Origin: Streptomyces goshikiensis
GTDB lineage: Bacteria; Actinomycetota; Actinomycetes; Streptomycetales; Streptomycetaceae
Assembly (NCBI RefSeq): GCF_014650555.1
Contig: NZ_BMVE01000005.1
Location: forward strand, 488,240 to 552,239
DNA length: 64,000 nt
Reading direction: 5' to 3'
Position 1 is the stretch's first letter. Every line of letters begins with the position of its first letter. Of the stretch, positions 1 to 8,867 are shown in pieces. The position numbers were made by a program, and so were the translations under genes. The notes beneath the pieces are model-generated. The model did not search any database. It saw nothing but the letters and a program-made list of their open reading frames with translations, and was not told the DNA's origin.

Positions 1-1957
1 CGAGTTCGCGGTAGTGGGTGAGGTGGCGCCGCTCGGTGTCGGCGCGGTCCCCGGCGGCCTCGGCCAGCCGTTCGGCGGCGTACTCGGCGACGGTCTCCAG
101 CAGCCGGTAGCGCATCTCGTCGCCGCCCTGACCGGGGGCGGCGACGACGAGGGACTTGTCGACGAGGGAGCCGAGGGTGTCGGCGACGTCCAGGACGTCG
201 GTGGTGTCGGTGGCGTCGGCGCAGACGGCCTCGGCGGCGGCGAGGTCGCAGCCGCCGGCGAAGACGGACAGGCGCCGCAGAACGGTGCGTTCGGGCGCGT
301 CCAGCAGCTCCCAGGACCAGTCGACGACGGCGCGCAGGGTCTGCTGGCGGGGCAGGACGGTCCGGGAGCCGCTGGTCAGGAGCCGGAAGCGGTCGTCGAG
401 GCGGTCGGCGATCTGGCGCGGGGTCAGCAGCCGCAGCCGGGCCGCGGCCAGCTCGATGGCGAGCGGGAGACCGTCCAGACGCCGGCAGATCTCCGCGGCC
501 GAGGCGGGGTCGTCGGCGGGGGTGAAGCCGGGGCGGGCGGCGGCCCCGCGGTCGGCCAGCAGCCGCAGCGCGACGGGGTCGGGCAGCGGCTCGACGGGCC
601 GCAGGCTCTCGCCGGGGACGCCGAGGGGTTCGCGGCTGGTGGCGAGGATCCGGATGCCGGGGCAGCGCGCCAGGATCTCGGCGGCGAGTTCGGCGGCGGC
701 GCCGACGACGTGCTCGCAGTTGTCCAGGAGCAGCAGGAGGCGGCGGCCCGCGCAGTGGTCGGCGAGCCGGTCGAGGGGGCCGTCGCCGGCCCGGCCGGTG
801 AGCGCCCGCAGCTCCTCGGCGGCGGCGCCGCGCAGCTTGGTCTCCCGCGCCCCGAGCGCGGCGAGGACGGCGTCGGCGACGTCCTCCGGGTCGTCCACGG
901 GCGCCAGCTCCACGAGCCACACCCCGTCGGGCCAGCGGGCGGGGTCCTGTGCCTCGGCGGCCTCCTGGGAGAGCCGGGTCTTCCCGGCCCCGCCGGGCCC
1001 GAGCAGCGTCACGAGCCGGGCCCGCGCGAGGTCCTCCCCGATGACGCGGATGTCGTCTTCGCGCCCGACGAAGGTGGTGAGGCGGGCCCGCAGGTTCCCG
1101 GGCGGCAGGCCCCGGCCGGGCGCGGCGCGGTCGGCGGTGCCGTCGGCCGCCGCGGCCGGCAGACCCGCGCCGGCCGAGTGGTCCGGGTGGGAGGGGTGGT
1201 CCGGGTGGGGCTCGGGGGCGGGCGCGGGGGCGGGCGCCGGGGCCGGGGCCGGGGTCAGGAGGGCGGCGTGCAGGGTGCGCAGGGCGGGGCCCGGGTCGGT
1301 GCCGAGCCGGCCGGCCAGCTCCCGGCGGAGCGCGTCGTAGGCGGCCAGCGCCTCCGCCGGGCGGCCGGTGTCGCGCAGGGCGCGGATGCGGAGGGCGTGG
1401 AGCGGCTCGTCCAGGGGGGCGGCCGCGCACAGCGCGGTCAGCTCCGGGAGCGCGGACTCCGCCTGCCCGAGGTCGAGGGCGGCGGCGAGCCGGCCCCGGC
1501 GCGCCTGTGACCGCAGCGCCTCCCACCGGGCGGACTCCGCCGCCCCGTCCGGCAGCGAGGCCAGCGCCGGCCCGCGCCACAGGGCGAGCCCCTCGTCGTA
1601 CAGGGCTGCCGCCTCGGCCGGGTCGGTGGTCTCGGCGGCCGCCCGGGCGAGGCGTTCGAAGCGGTACAGGTCGATGTCCTCCCGGTCGGCTGCCAGGGCG
1701 TACCCGCTCTCCCCGGAGCCCACGGCCGCCTGCCCGAGCGCCCGCCGCAGCCGGGCCACCAGCGCTTGCAGCGCGGCCACGGCGTCCGCGGGCGGGTCGC
1801 CGTCCCATACGTCGGCGACGAGCGCGCGCACCGGCACCGCCCGCCCCGGCCGCAGCGCGAGCGCGGTCAGCAGCGCCCGCAGGCGTGCTCCGCCGACGGC
1901 GACGGGGGTGCCGTCGTCGCGGATGGCCTGGGTGGTGCCGAGAATCGTGTAGCGCAC
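1..1957 (-). CDS. BTAD/NB-ARC transcriptional regulator (AfsR/SARP-like), 3' end outside window
   Basis: The reading frame opens at a GTG (1957-1955) and runs leftwards off the window, so the C-terminus is missing. Residues 1-90 look like an OmpR/SARP winged-helix domain (VRYTILGTTQAI start, then GGARLRALL). Residues about 95-245 match a bacterial transcriptional activator (BTAD) domain, followed by a Pro/Ala/His-rich linker. From about residue 290 an NB-ARC/STAND ATPase follows, with a P-loop GPGGAGKT near residue 319 and a Walker B-like RRLLLLLDNCEH near 404. Such proteins are nucleotide-dependent regulators of metabolism or specialised metabolism in Streptomyces. The part downstream of the NTPase is not visible, so whether it ends in TPR repeats is unknown. 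It diverges from the M50 protease gene 60 bp away. No target can be named. Confidence 0.85.
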   Translation of the reverse strand, partial: MRYTILGTTQAIRDDGTPVAVGGARLRALLTALALRPGRAVPVRALVADVWDGDPPADAVAALQALVARLRRALGQAAVGSGESGYALAADREDIDLYRFERLARAAAETTDPAEAAALYDEGLALWRGPALASLPDGAAESARWEALRSQARRGRLAAALDLGQAESALPELTALCAAAPLDEPLHALRIRALRDTGRPAEALAAYDALRRELAGRLGTDPGPALRTLHAALLTPAPAPAPAPAPAPEPHPDHPSHPDHSAGAGLPAAAADGTADRAAPGRGLPPGNLRARLTTFVGREDDIRVIGEDLARARLVTLLGPGGAGKTRLSQEAAEAQDPARWPDGVWLVELAPVDDPEDVADAVLAALGARETKLRGAAAEELRALTGRAGDGPLDRLADHCAGRRLLLLLDNCEHVVGAAAELAAEILARCPGIRILATSREPLGVPGESLRPVEPLPDPVALRLLADRGAAARPGFTPADDPASAAEICRRLDGLPLAIELAAARLRLLTPRQIADRLDDRFRLLTSGSRTVLPRQQTLRAVVDWSWELLDAPERTVLRRLSVFAGGCDLAAAEAVCADATDTTDVLDVADTLGSLVDKSLVVAAPGQGGDEMRYRLLETVAEYAAERLAEAAGDRADTERRHLTHYREL

Positions 1958-2016
1958 CGGCCCATTCTCCCGGACCCGGGCCCCGGCCCGTCCGGAACGC
2001 GGGATAGGTTCGCCGC

Positions 2017-2820
2017 ATGGGTCATCAGGGCGGCCGCGGCGAGCGGCGTATCAGTGCGGTATTCCTCGGCATCGTCGCGGTGATGGCGGTCACCGGCTGG
2101 GCGGTGTGGACGGACTACGCGGCCAGTCCGGGCCTCGCCGTGTTCCTCTTCGTGACCTCCGCGTGGATCGTCTCGCTCTGCCTGCACGAGTACGCGCACG
2201 CCCGCACCGCCCTGCACGGCGGCGACCTCACCGTCGGCGCCAAGGGCTACCTGACGCTGAATCCGCTCAAGTACACGCACGCGCTGCTCAGCATCGTGCT
2301 GCCGGTGCTGTTCGTCATCATGGGCGGCATCGGCCTGCCCGGCGGGGCCGTGTACATCGAGCGCGACCGGATCGCGGGCCGCTGGAAGCACAGCCTCATC
2401 TCGGCGGCGGGCCCGCTGGCCAACGTCGCGTTCGCGATCGTGTGCACGGCCCCGTTCTGGCTGCACGCCCTGGACGGGGTGCCGGTGGCGTTCCGCTTCG
2501 CGCTGGCCTTCCTGGCCCTGCTCCAGGTCTCGGCGGCGATCTTGAACTTCCTGCCGGTGCCGGGCCTGGACGGCTACGGGATCATCGAGCCCTGGCTCTC
2601 GCACCGGGTGCGCCGCGAGCTGGCGCCGATCGCGCCGTTCGGGCTGATCGCCCTGTTCGCGATGCTGTGGATCCCGGAGGTCAACCAGTTCTTCTTCGGC
2701 GTGGTGGACGGCGTGCTGTCCGCGCTGGGCGTGAACGAGCGGGCCGCCTACTGCGGCCAGGACCTCTACCGCTTCTGGCAGGGCGGCGACTCGTTCTTCT
2801 GCGCCGCGCCGGTCGAGTAG
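2017..2820 (+). CDS. M50-family (site-2-protease-like) membrane metalloprotease
   Basis: This 267-residue polytopic membrane protein carries the zinc motif HEYAH at residues 57-61 (His57, Glu58, His61) and a second motif NFLPVPGLDG, whose Asp185 would be the third metal ligand. That layout is the hallmark of peptidase family M50 (site-2 protease / Rip2-like), which cuts substrates within the membrane. No PDZ domain is present, so it belongs to the short subgroup. The start ATG lies 60 bp from the divergent regulator. Substrates cannot be deduced from the context. Confidence 0.85.
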   Translation: MGHQGGRGERRISAVFLGIVAVMAVTGWAVWTDYAASPGLAVFLFVTSAWIVSLCLHEYAHARTALHGGDLTVGAKGYLTLNPLKYTHALLSIVLPVLFVIMGGIGLPGGAVYIERDRIAGRWKHSLISAAGPLANVAFAIVCTAPFWLHALDGVPVAFRFALAFLALLQVSAAILNFLPVPGLDGYGIIEPWLSHRVRRELAPIAPFGLIALFAMLWIPEVNQFFFGVVDGVLSALGVNERAAYCGQDLYRFWQGGDSFFCAAPVE

Positions 2821-2839
2821 CCGCGCCCGGCGAGATGCC

Positions 2840-3034
2840 CTAGACCGCCTGGCGGGTGTTCTCCGCGGCCTTGGCCGCCTTCGCCTTGCGCAGGTAGAAC
2901 CAGGCCATGTTGGACGTGACGCCGGCCAGCAGCACCCACACGATCCCGAGGAAACTGCCCTCCACGAAGGCGACGACGGCCGCGGCCACGGACAGGGCGC
3001 AGACGACTACGGCGAACACGGCAAGGCGGGGCAT
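2840..3034 (-). CDS. Small two-helix membrane protein, unknown function
   Basis: A 64-residue protein with two hydrophobic stretches (about residues 3-23 and 28-46) and a basic C-terminal tail (LRKAKAAKAAENTRQAV). The start at 3034 is chosen because a GAGGA ribosome-binding sequence precedes it by 7-8 bases; an in-frame start further upstream adds residues that look like untranslated leader. It is convergent with the M50 protease gene, ending 20 bp from it. No family is recognised with certainty. Confidence 0.7.
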   Translation of the reverse strand: MPRLAVFAVVVCALSVAAAVVAFVEGSFLGIVWVLLAGVTSNMAWFYLRKAKAAKAAENTRQAV

Positions 3035-3252
3035 GGGGAACAGCTCCTCGGCGACACGGGACGGGTAGAGCCCCTCCAGTGTCCCCCATGCCCCGCCGTG
3101 CTCCCGTAAAGGCACCCGGGCTCCCCCCTCCCGGCCCTTTTTCGCCATTTGCCTGATCTTCCGGCCGACGCGCCGCTACGGTCGCCGGACAGGACGACGG
3201 CCCGGCCCGCTCGGCCCGTTGTGGACGACGCCGGGCGTCTGGGGGGAGAGAC

Positions 3253-5427
3253 ATGCGGGAGATCTCCAAGGGTGCGAACGTCAGCCTGACCGCCCTCAGT
3301 GAGGACGCCGGCTCGGTCGTGGTGAGCCTGGGCTGGAGCAGCGCTTCGGGGGCGGGCGACGCCGACGTCTCCGTCCTTCTCGTCGGCGAGGACGGCAAGG
3401 TCCGCAGCGAGAACGACTTCTACTTCTACAACAACCCCGCGGCCGCGGACGGCAGCGTGCAGCTGCTGGGCAAGACGCCGACCGAAAGCGGGGACGAGGA
3501 CCGGATCGGGGTGGACCTGACCGCCGTCCCGGAGGAGGTGGCCCGGATCGTCGTGGCCGCCAGCCAGTACGGCGGCACCCGCTTCGGCGACCTGGACGGG
3601 CTGCGGATGACGGTCGCGGACAGGTCGGGCGAACCGCTGGTCGGGTTCTCGATCGACGACGCGAGCGTGGAGACGGCGTTCATCTTCGGCGAGCTGTACC
3701 GGCGCGGGGAGGAGTGGAAGTTCCGCGCGGTCGGGCAAGGCTACGAGACCGGTCTGGCGGGGCTGGCCACGGACTTCGGCATCGCCGTCGAGGAATCCGA
3801 GGAGCCGGAGCAGCCGGAGGCGGCAGCGGAACCGCCGGAGCCGGGCGGTGCCGTGGCGCCGCGGGCGGCGCAGACCACGACGGCGGGAACCCCCGGGCCC
3901 GCCGGGAGCCCGGCCGCGCCTCAGACGGCGCAGCCGGAGAGCGGAACCGCCGGGGGCCCGGCCGCGCCGGGGGCCGCGGAACCACAGGCGGCGACGGAGG
4001 GAACCGTCAGCCCGGCCGCACCGCAGGCGGCGCAGGCGACGGCGGAAGCCGCCGGCCCCGCCGCGCCCGCGGGGCGGCCGCCGGGCCCGGGCGCCGTCCC
4101 CGCCCAGGCGCGCGGGCCCCGGACGACGCGGAAGAAGGTGACGCTGCCCAAGGCGCCCGGGAAGTCGCTCGCCGAGAACGAGTCCTGGCGCCCGGCCCGG
4201 CTGTTCCCCGTCCCGTCGCTGAAGAGCGACAAGGAGCGGGAGGTGCGCGCCACCTCGGTGCTGTTGTCCGTCATGGCGCAGGTGCCGGAGTTCGGCCGCC
4301 GCCTCACCGCCGCGTTCGGCGCTCCCGCCGGGCGGATGCAGACCTTCACCGAGGTGTCCCTCCCCCACGGCGACACCCCGCGGCGCCCGGACGGGGTGAT
4401 CCGGGTCGAGCGGGCCGGGAAGCTGTGGACAGCGCTGGTGGAGACGAAGACCAACGGGAACCCGCTGCGGCCCGAGCAGGTGCAGCAGTACATGGACATC
4501 GCCGCCCGCCGCGGCTACGAGTCGGTGATCACGCTCTCCAACGACGTGGCCCTCGAAGGCACCGCCATGGTGGACGTCAAGGTCGACGGGCGCCGCAAGC
4601 ACAAGGTCGGCCTCTGGCACCTGTCCTGGGCCGAGGTGGCCCATCAGGCCCAGCTGCTGATCCGGCACGAGGGCGTGGGCAACGCCGCGCACGCCTGGCT
4701 CCTGCAAGAGCTGCTGGCGTACCTCCAGCACGAGCAGTCGGGCTGCCACGGTTTCCAGAACATGGGCCCGGCCTGGGTCCCCGTCCGCAACGGCATCGAG
4801 GACGAGACCCTGTGCCTCGGGGATCCGCGCGCCACCGAGGTCGTCGAGAGCTGGGAGCGGCTGATCCGCCAGGTCTGTCTGCGGCTCGGCGGGGAGCTCG
4901 GCCAGAAGGCGCTGCCGGTGCAGCGGGTGCGGCGCGGCAGTGATCCGCTGAGCCGGCGCGCGGCGGCCGCGGAGCGGCTCTGCCTGGACGGCAGGCTCTC
5001 GGCGGAGCTGCGCGTCGAGGGGACGAGCAGTGTCATCGCGGTGACGGCCGACCTGCGGACGGCGAAGATCCGCACCTCGGTGGACGTGCCCGCGCCGGAG
5101 GGCTCGTATCCGCTGGTGACGGTGCGGCGGCTGGTGCGGCTGCTGGCCGAGGCCCCGGCGGACCTGCACGTGGAGAGCCTCGTCGAGGGCGAGAACGGGC
5201 CGCGCGGGACGCTGGAGCGGCTGCGGCCCGAGCCCGGCGACCTGGTGCCGAGGAACGGGGCCGCCGTCACCGGGTTCCGGCTGACGCTGATCAAGGGCAT
5301 GGGCAACAGCCGCGGCAACACTGAGTCCGGTTTCATCCGCAGCGTCGACGAGGCCGTGGACCGGTTCCGGCAGGGGGTGGTGGCGCACCTCGGGCCCCTT
5401 GAGGCGCGTGCGGGCCGCCGCGGGTGA
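3253..5427 (+). CDS. TerD-domain protein fused to a PD-(D/E)XK nuclease-like domain
   Basis: The 724-residue product starts with a TerD domain (about residues 1-180: KGANVSLT, LGWSS, FYFYNNP, GDEDRIGVDL). TerD modules bind calcium and belong to the tellurite/stress-response Ter systems. A Pro/Ala-rich linker follows (about 190-300). The C-terminal part contains a PD-(D/E)XK-like core: PDG with Asp380, then Glu397-Thr-Lys399 (ETK) on a predicted next strand, followed by a helix with Gln residues (RPEQVQQYM), as in restriction-type nucleases. The remaining 300 residues are unassigned. An AGAG-rich RBS precedes the ATG. It is monocistronic. The nuclease assignment is inferred from motif spacing only. 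Confidence 0.75.
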   Translation: MREISKGANVSLTALSEDAGSVVVSLGWSSASGAGDADVSVLLVGEDGKVRSENDFYFYNNPAAADGSVQLLGKTPTESGDEDRIGVDLTAVPEEVARIVVAASQYGGTRFGDLDGLRMTVADRSGEPLVGFSIDDASVETAFIFGELYRRGEEWKFRAVGQGYETGLAGLATDFGIAVEESEEPEQPEAAAEPPEPGGAVAPRAAQTTTAGTPGPAGSPAAPQTAQPESGTAGGPAAPGAAEPQAATEGTVSPAAPQAAQATAEAAGPAAPAGRPPGPGAVPAQARGPRTTRKKVTLPKAPGKSLAENESWRPARLFPVPSLKSDKEREVRATSVLLSVMAQVPEFGRRLTAAFGAPAGRMQTFTEVSLPHGDTPRRPDGVIRVERAGKLWTALVETKTNGNPLRPEQVQQYMDIAARRGYESVITLSNDVALEGTAMVDVKVDGRRKHKVGLWHLSWAEVAHQAQLLIRHEGVGNAAHAWLLQELLAYLQHEQSGCHGFQNMGPAWVPVRNGIEDETLCLGDPRATEVVESWERLIRQVCLRLGGELGQKALPVQRVRRGSDPLSRRAAAAERLCLDGRLSAELRVEGTSSVIAVTADLRTAKIRTSVDVPAPEGSYPLVTVRRLVRLLAEAPADLHVESLVEGENGPRGTLERLRPEPGDLVPRNGAAVTGFRLTLIKGMGNSRGNTESGFIRSVDEAVDRFRQGVVAHLGPLEARAGRRG

Positions 5428-5454
5428 CTGCGGCGGCGGCCCGGCCGTGGTGGC

Positions 5455-6174
5455 TCAGACGTCCGTGACGCGCAGGCCCGCGTGGGCCTTGTAGCGGCGG
5501 TTGGTGGAGATCAGGTTGGCGACGAGCGCCTCGACCTGGTGGGCGCCCCGGAGCCGGCCCGCGAACACGCCGCGCATGCCGGGGATGCGGGCGGTGAGGG
5601 CCTGGACGATGTCGGTGTCGGCGCGGGAGTCGCCGAGGACCATCACGTCGGTGTCGATCTCCTCGACCGTCTCGTCCTGGAGCAGGACGGCCGAGAGGTG
5701 GTGGAAGGCCGCGGTCACCCGGGAGTCGGGGAGCAGGGCCGCGGCCTGCTGGGCGGCGCTGCCCTCCTCGACCTGGAGGGCGTACGCGCCCTGCTTGTCG
5801 AAGCCCAGCGGGTTGACGCAGTCCACGACGAGCTTGCCCGCGAGGTCCTCGCGCAGCGCTTCGAGGGTCTTGGCGTGCCCCTCCCAGGGCACCGCGACGA
5901 TCACGATGTCGCTGCGGCGGGCGCACTCCGCGTTGTCCGCGCCCTCCACGCCGAGGCCGAGTTCCTCGGCGGCGGTGCGCGCGCGGTCTGCGGCGCGCGA
6001 GCCGATGATCACCTTCTGGCCGGCCCGGGCGAACCGGTAGGCGAGGCCCCGGCCCTGGTCGCCGGTGCCGCCGAGGACGCCGACGACGAGGCCGGTGACG
6101 TCCGGGAGGTCCCACGGGTCCTTGACCGGCGGCTTCTGCGTCCCCGGTGCCTGCGTGCTGTCTGTGGAAGTCAT
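5455..6174 (-). CDS. npdG: F420-dependent NADP reductase (NpdG/Fno family)
   Basis: A 239-residue protein with an N-terminal dinucleotide-binding motif (GVLGGTGDQGRGLA, about residues 30-43) followed by an SR element (IIGSRAADRA) suited to binding the NADP phosphate. Further conserved blocks are VIVAVPWEGH, DCVNPLG and AAFHHLSA. These match the NADPH:F420 oxidoreductase family, which moves hydride between NADPH and coenzyme F420. The start ATG at 6174 leaves a short disordered N-terminus (MTSTDSTQAPGTQ) common in Streptomyces members. The gene is single and fits with the F420-type oxidoreductase at 47966-48976. Confidence 0.85.
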   Translation of the reverse strand: MTSTDSTQAPGTQKPPVKDPWDLPDVTGLVVGVLGGTGDQGRGLAYRFARAGQKVIIGSRAADRARTAAEELGLGVEGADNAECARRSDIVIVAVPWEGHAKTLEALREDLAGKLVVDCVNPLGFDKQGAYALQVEEGSAAQQAAALLPDSRVTAAFHHLSAVLLQDETVEEIDTDVMVLGDSRADTDIVQALTARIPGMRGVFAGRLRGAHQVEALVANLISTNRRYKAHAGLRVTDV

Positions 6175-6282
6175 GGGGGCGAGCGTACTGCCGAGTATGC
6201 GAAAGCCACACAGGTCCGCACGGTCGGGGCAACCGGCCCCGGAAGCCCTCCGGACGTCCCCCGGATGGTGCAGGATGCCGTC

Positions 6283-6888
6283 ATGGACGCCGTCAGGGTC
6301 GCGCTGCTGCGCGAGGTGCTCGCCGGTACGCGGTGGCCGGGTGCCGCCCGGCAGTTCGCCGGGGCGCTGCGGCGGTCGGTCGTACCGGCCGGCGGCGGTC
6401 TGCTGCTGGTGGGGACCGAGCGGTACGAGCCGTGGCACCTGGCCGCGCACCTGGTGGACGAAGCCGCCTGGTCGGGGCAGCCGGAGCTGGCGCCGACGCT
6501 GGTGCGGCATCACGTACGGCCGGGTGAGCCGCCGCACCTCTCGGTGGGGCTGGGCCGGCTGGCGGCGGCGCGGCGGGGTCAGACGCTGCTGGTGGTGGCG
6601 CCGGCGCAGCCCGGCGCGGGGCTGCTGGAGCGGGTGTGCGACGCCCGGCGGGCGGGGGCGACCGTACTGTCCCTGGACGGCGGGGATCCGGATCTGGCGG
6701 CGCTCGCGCACGAGGGGCTGTCGGTGCCGGAGGGCGCCGCCGAGCTCGATCTGGACACGGTGCAGCACCTGGTCAGCGCGGCGGCGGGGGAGAACGGCCT
6801 GCCGGCGCAGCGCGGGCCCGTCCGGCTCCGGGACCGGCTGGCCCGGCTGGCCGATCAGCTGACCGCGCCGCCGCCGAGCCGCTGGTAG
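6283..6888 (+). CDS. Conserved hypothetical protein, possibly SIS-like
   Basis: A 201-residue soluble protein. AGGA seven bases before the ATG at 6283 supports this start; an alternative ATG lies 18 bp upstream. The middle (GGGLLLVGTERYEP) and a later alternating strand/helix segment (RRAGATVLSLDGGDPDLAALA) resemble a sugar-isomerase (SIS) Rossmann-like fold, but no active-site signature is obvious. It is transcribed away from npdG and convergent with the small gene at 6898. Function is unknown. Confidence 0.65.
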   Translation: MDAVRVALLREVLAGTRWPGAARQFAGALRRSVVPAGGGLLLVGTERYEPWHLAAHLVDEAAWSGQPELAPTLVRHHVRPGEPPHLSVGLGRLAAARRGQTLLVVAPAQPGAGLLERVCDARRAGATVLSLDGGDPDLAALAHEGLSVPEGAAELDLDTVQHLVSAAAGENGLPAQRGPVRLRDRLARLADQLTAPPPSRW

Positions 6889-6897
6889 GGCCGGCCG

Positions 6898-7140
6898 TCA
6901 GGGCGTGGTGCCCTCTTCCTCGGCGCCCTCGCGGGACTTGTCGTTCCACGCCGGGTCGTTCTGCCATTCGAGGTTCCGCTCCTGTGCGGTCTCCATGGCG
7001 TGGGCGGCCTCTTCAGGGGTGCCGTACGGTCCGAACCGGTCCTTGGCCGGGCATTCCGGGCCTTCCTCGACCTTGTGGTGGACCAGGCAGTAGTACCACT
7101 CGCCGGGTTTGCCCACCTGACGCTTCTTGAACAGGGCCAT
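6898..7140 (-). CDS. Small conserved hypothetical protein
   Basis: An 80-residue hydrophilic protein beginning MALFKKRQVGKPGEWYYC, with an acidic C-terminus. Two Cys residues and paired His (CLVHHKVEEGPEC) could bind a metal, and a segment DRFGPYGTPEEAAHAMETAQ resembles an SPOR-like or small alpha/beta repeat. It diverges from the methionine aminopeptidase gene 71 bp away. Function is unknown. Confidence 0.7.
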   Translation of the reverse strand: MALFKKRQVGKPGEWYYCLVHHKVEEGPECPAKDRFGPYGTPEEAAHAMETAQERNLEWQNDPAWNDKSREGAEEEGTTP

Positions 7141-7211
7141 CGTCCTCGGGTTCCTCTCGTTACGGTCTCTGTCGCCAGCCTGCCCCATCACCGCTGGATA
7201 CACTCGTTCGC

Positions 7212-8069
7212 ATGTCTGGCCAGTCGCTGCTCGTACCCGGCGAGCTCTCCCCCGCCCGTTCCGTCCCCGGCAACATCCGCCGGCCCGAGTACGTGGGCAA
7301 GCCCGCGCCCACTCCGTACACCGGACCGGAGGTGCAGACGGCCGAGACGATCGAGGCCATGCGCATCGCCGGCCGGATCGCCGCCCAGGCGATGGAAGAG
7401 GCCGCCAAGCTCATCGCGCCGGGGGTGACCACCGACGAGCTGGACCGGGTCGCCCACGCGTACATGTGCGACCACGGCGCCTACCCCTCGACGCTGGGCT
7501 ACCGGGGCTACCCGAAGTCCCTGTGCTCCTCGGTCAACGAGGTCATCTGTCACGGGATCCCCGACTCGACCGTCCTGCGGGACGGCGACATCGTGAACCT
7601 CGACGTGACCGCGTTCATCGGCGGGGTGCACGGCGACAACAACGCCACGTACCTGTGCGGCGAGGTGGACGAGGAGTCGCGGCTGCTGGTGGAGCGCACC
7701 CGCGAGGCGCTGAACCGGGCCATCAAGGCCGTGAAGCCGGGCCGCCAGATCAACATCATCGGCCGGGTCATCGAGTCGTACGCGAAGCGTTTCGGTTACG
7801 GCGTGGTCCGGGACTTCACCGGCCACGGCATCAACTCGTCCTTCCACTCCGGTCTGATCATCCCGCACTACGACAGCCCGCACGCCACCACCACGATCGT
7901 GCCCGGCATGACCTTCACGATCGAGCCGATGCTGACGCTGGGCACCCACGAATACGACATGTGGGACGACGGCTGGACGGTCGTCACCAAGGACCGCAAG
8001 CGCACCGCGCAGTTCGAGCACACCCTCGTGGTGACCGAGTCGGGGGCGGAGATCCTGACCCTGCCGTAG
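7212..8069 (+). CDS. map: Type I methionine aminopeptidase
   Basis: This 285-residue cytosolic metalloprotease removes the initiator Met from nascent proteins. Conserved blocks of the class are present: VNEVICHGIP (His of the active site), the metal ligands in NLDVTAFIGGVHGDNNATY, FTGHGIN, and the late FTIEPMLTLG. An N-terminal extension of about 35 residues containing RPEYVGKP is typical of actinobacterial MapB-type enzymes with an SH3-binding-like segment. The gene is monocistronic. Confidence 0.92.
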   Translation: MSGQSLLVPGELSPARSVPGNIRRPEYVGKPAPTPYTGPEVQTAETIEAMRIAGRIAAQAMEEAAKLIAPGVTTDELDRVAHAYMCDHGAYPSTLGYRGYPKSLCSSVNEVICHGIPDSTVLRDGDIVNLDVTAFIGGVHGDNNATYLCGEVDEESRLLVERTREALNRAIKAVKPGRQINIIGRVIESYAKRFGYGVVRDFTGHGINSSFHSGLIIPHYDSPHATTTIVPGMTFTIEPMLTLGTHEYDMWDDGWTVVTKDRKRTAQFEHTLVVTESGAEILTLP

Positions 8070-8116
8070 CCCGGTACGCGCGGATTTTTTACCGACAAGG
8101 CGTCGGGAACACATTG

Positions 8117-8134
8117 ACTTAGGTATGCCTAAGT
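8117..8134 (+). promoter_or_regulatory. Iron box (DmdR/IdeR operator) of the heme oxygenase gene
   Basis: The palindrome ACTTAGG-TATG-CCTAAGT has 7-bp arms. It contains TTAGG-N4-CCTAA as in the DmdR/IdeR consensus (TTAGGTTAGGCTAACCTAA). It overlaps a TTGACT -35-like sequence and lies about 70 bp before the TTG start of the heme oxygenase gene, so iron repression is expected. Confidence 0.8.
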
Positions 8135-8202
8135 AGGAGGATCGGGTGTGGCGGCGGTGCCGTCACGCCTTTTCCGCTGTTCAGACTCCCCGGAGGTACG
8201 CC

Positions 8203-8850
8203 TTGGACGCCTTCTCGACGGTCATCCGCGTCGCGTCGCACGAGCAGCACACCGAGGCGGAGACCTCGACGTTCATGAGCGACCTGCTGGGCGGCCGGCT
8301 CGGCGTGGACGCCTACACGCGCTACACCGAGCAGCTGTGGTTCGTCTACCGGGCGCTGGAGGATGCGGCCGACTCCCTCAGGGACGACGCGGTGGCCGGG
8401 CCCTTCATCCGGCCCGAGCTGATGCGCGTCGCCGAGATCGAGCGGGACCTGGCGCACCTGCGCGGCCCCGGGTGGCGCGAGAGCCTGGTCGCGCTGCCGG
8501 CCACCGAGGCGTACGCGGCCCGGGTGGCCGAGTGCGCGGCGACCTGGCCCGGCGGGTACGTCGCCCACCACTACACCCGGTACCTGGGCGACCTCTCCGG
8601 CGGCCAGATCATCCGGGACAAGGCCGAGCGCACCTGGGGCTTCGAGCGCAAGGGCGACGGCGTGCGGTTCTACGTGTTCGCGGAGATCTCCAACCCGGCG
8701 GCCTTCAAGCGCACCTACCGCGAGCTGCTGGACGCGATCGCCGCGGACGACCTGGAGAAGCAGCGCATCATCGACGAGTGCAAGCGCGCCTTCGACTTCA
8801 ACGGCGCGGTCTTCGGCCAGCTGGGCGAGCAGTTCCGCCTCAGCGCGTAG
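8203..8850 (+). CDS. hmuO: Biliverdin-producing heme oxygenase
   Basis: The 215-residue protein has the same length as corynebacterial HmuO and cleaves heme to biliverdin, CO and iron. The proximal heme ligand is His16 in SHEQHTEAE; the distal helix carries YLGDLSGGQ, and FKRTYRELLD is also conserved. GGAGG six bases upstream supports the TTG start at 8203 over a GTG further upstream. An iron box precedes it. It completes a pathway with the HtaA and HmuTUV genes downstream: import heme, then release its iron. Confidence 0.92.
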   Translation: MDAFSTVIRVASHEQHTEAETSTFMSDLLGGRLGVDAYTRYTEQLWFVYRALEDAADSLRDDAVAGPFIRPELMRVAEIERDLAHLRGPGWRESLVALPATEAYAARVAECAATWPGGYVAHHYTRYLGDLSGGQIIRDKAERTWGFERKGDGVRFYVFAEISNPAAFKRTYRELLDAIAADDLEKQRIIDECKRAFDFNGAVFGQLGEQFRLSA

Positions 8851-8867
8851 CCCGCCCGCTCCCCCGC

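Noticed and set aside
14..1510. Long plus-strand open frames opposite the BTAD regulator
   Set aside because: They are antisense shadows produced by high third-position GC; the minus-strand frame has clear domain motifs.
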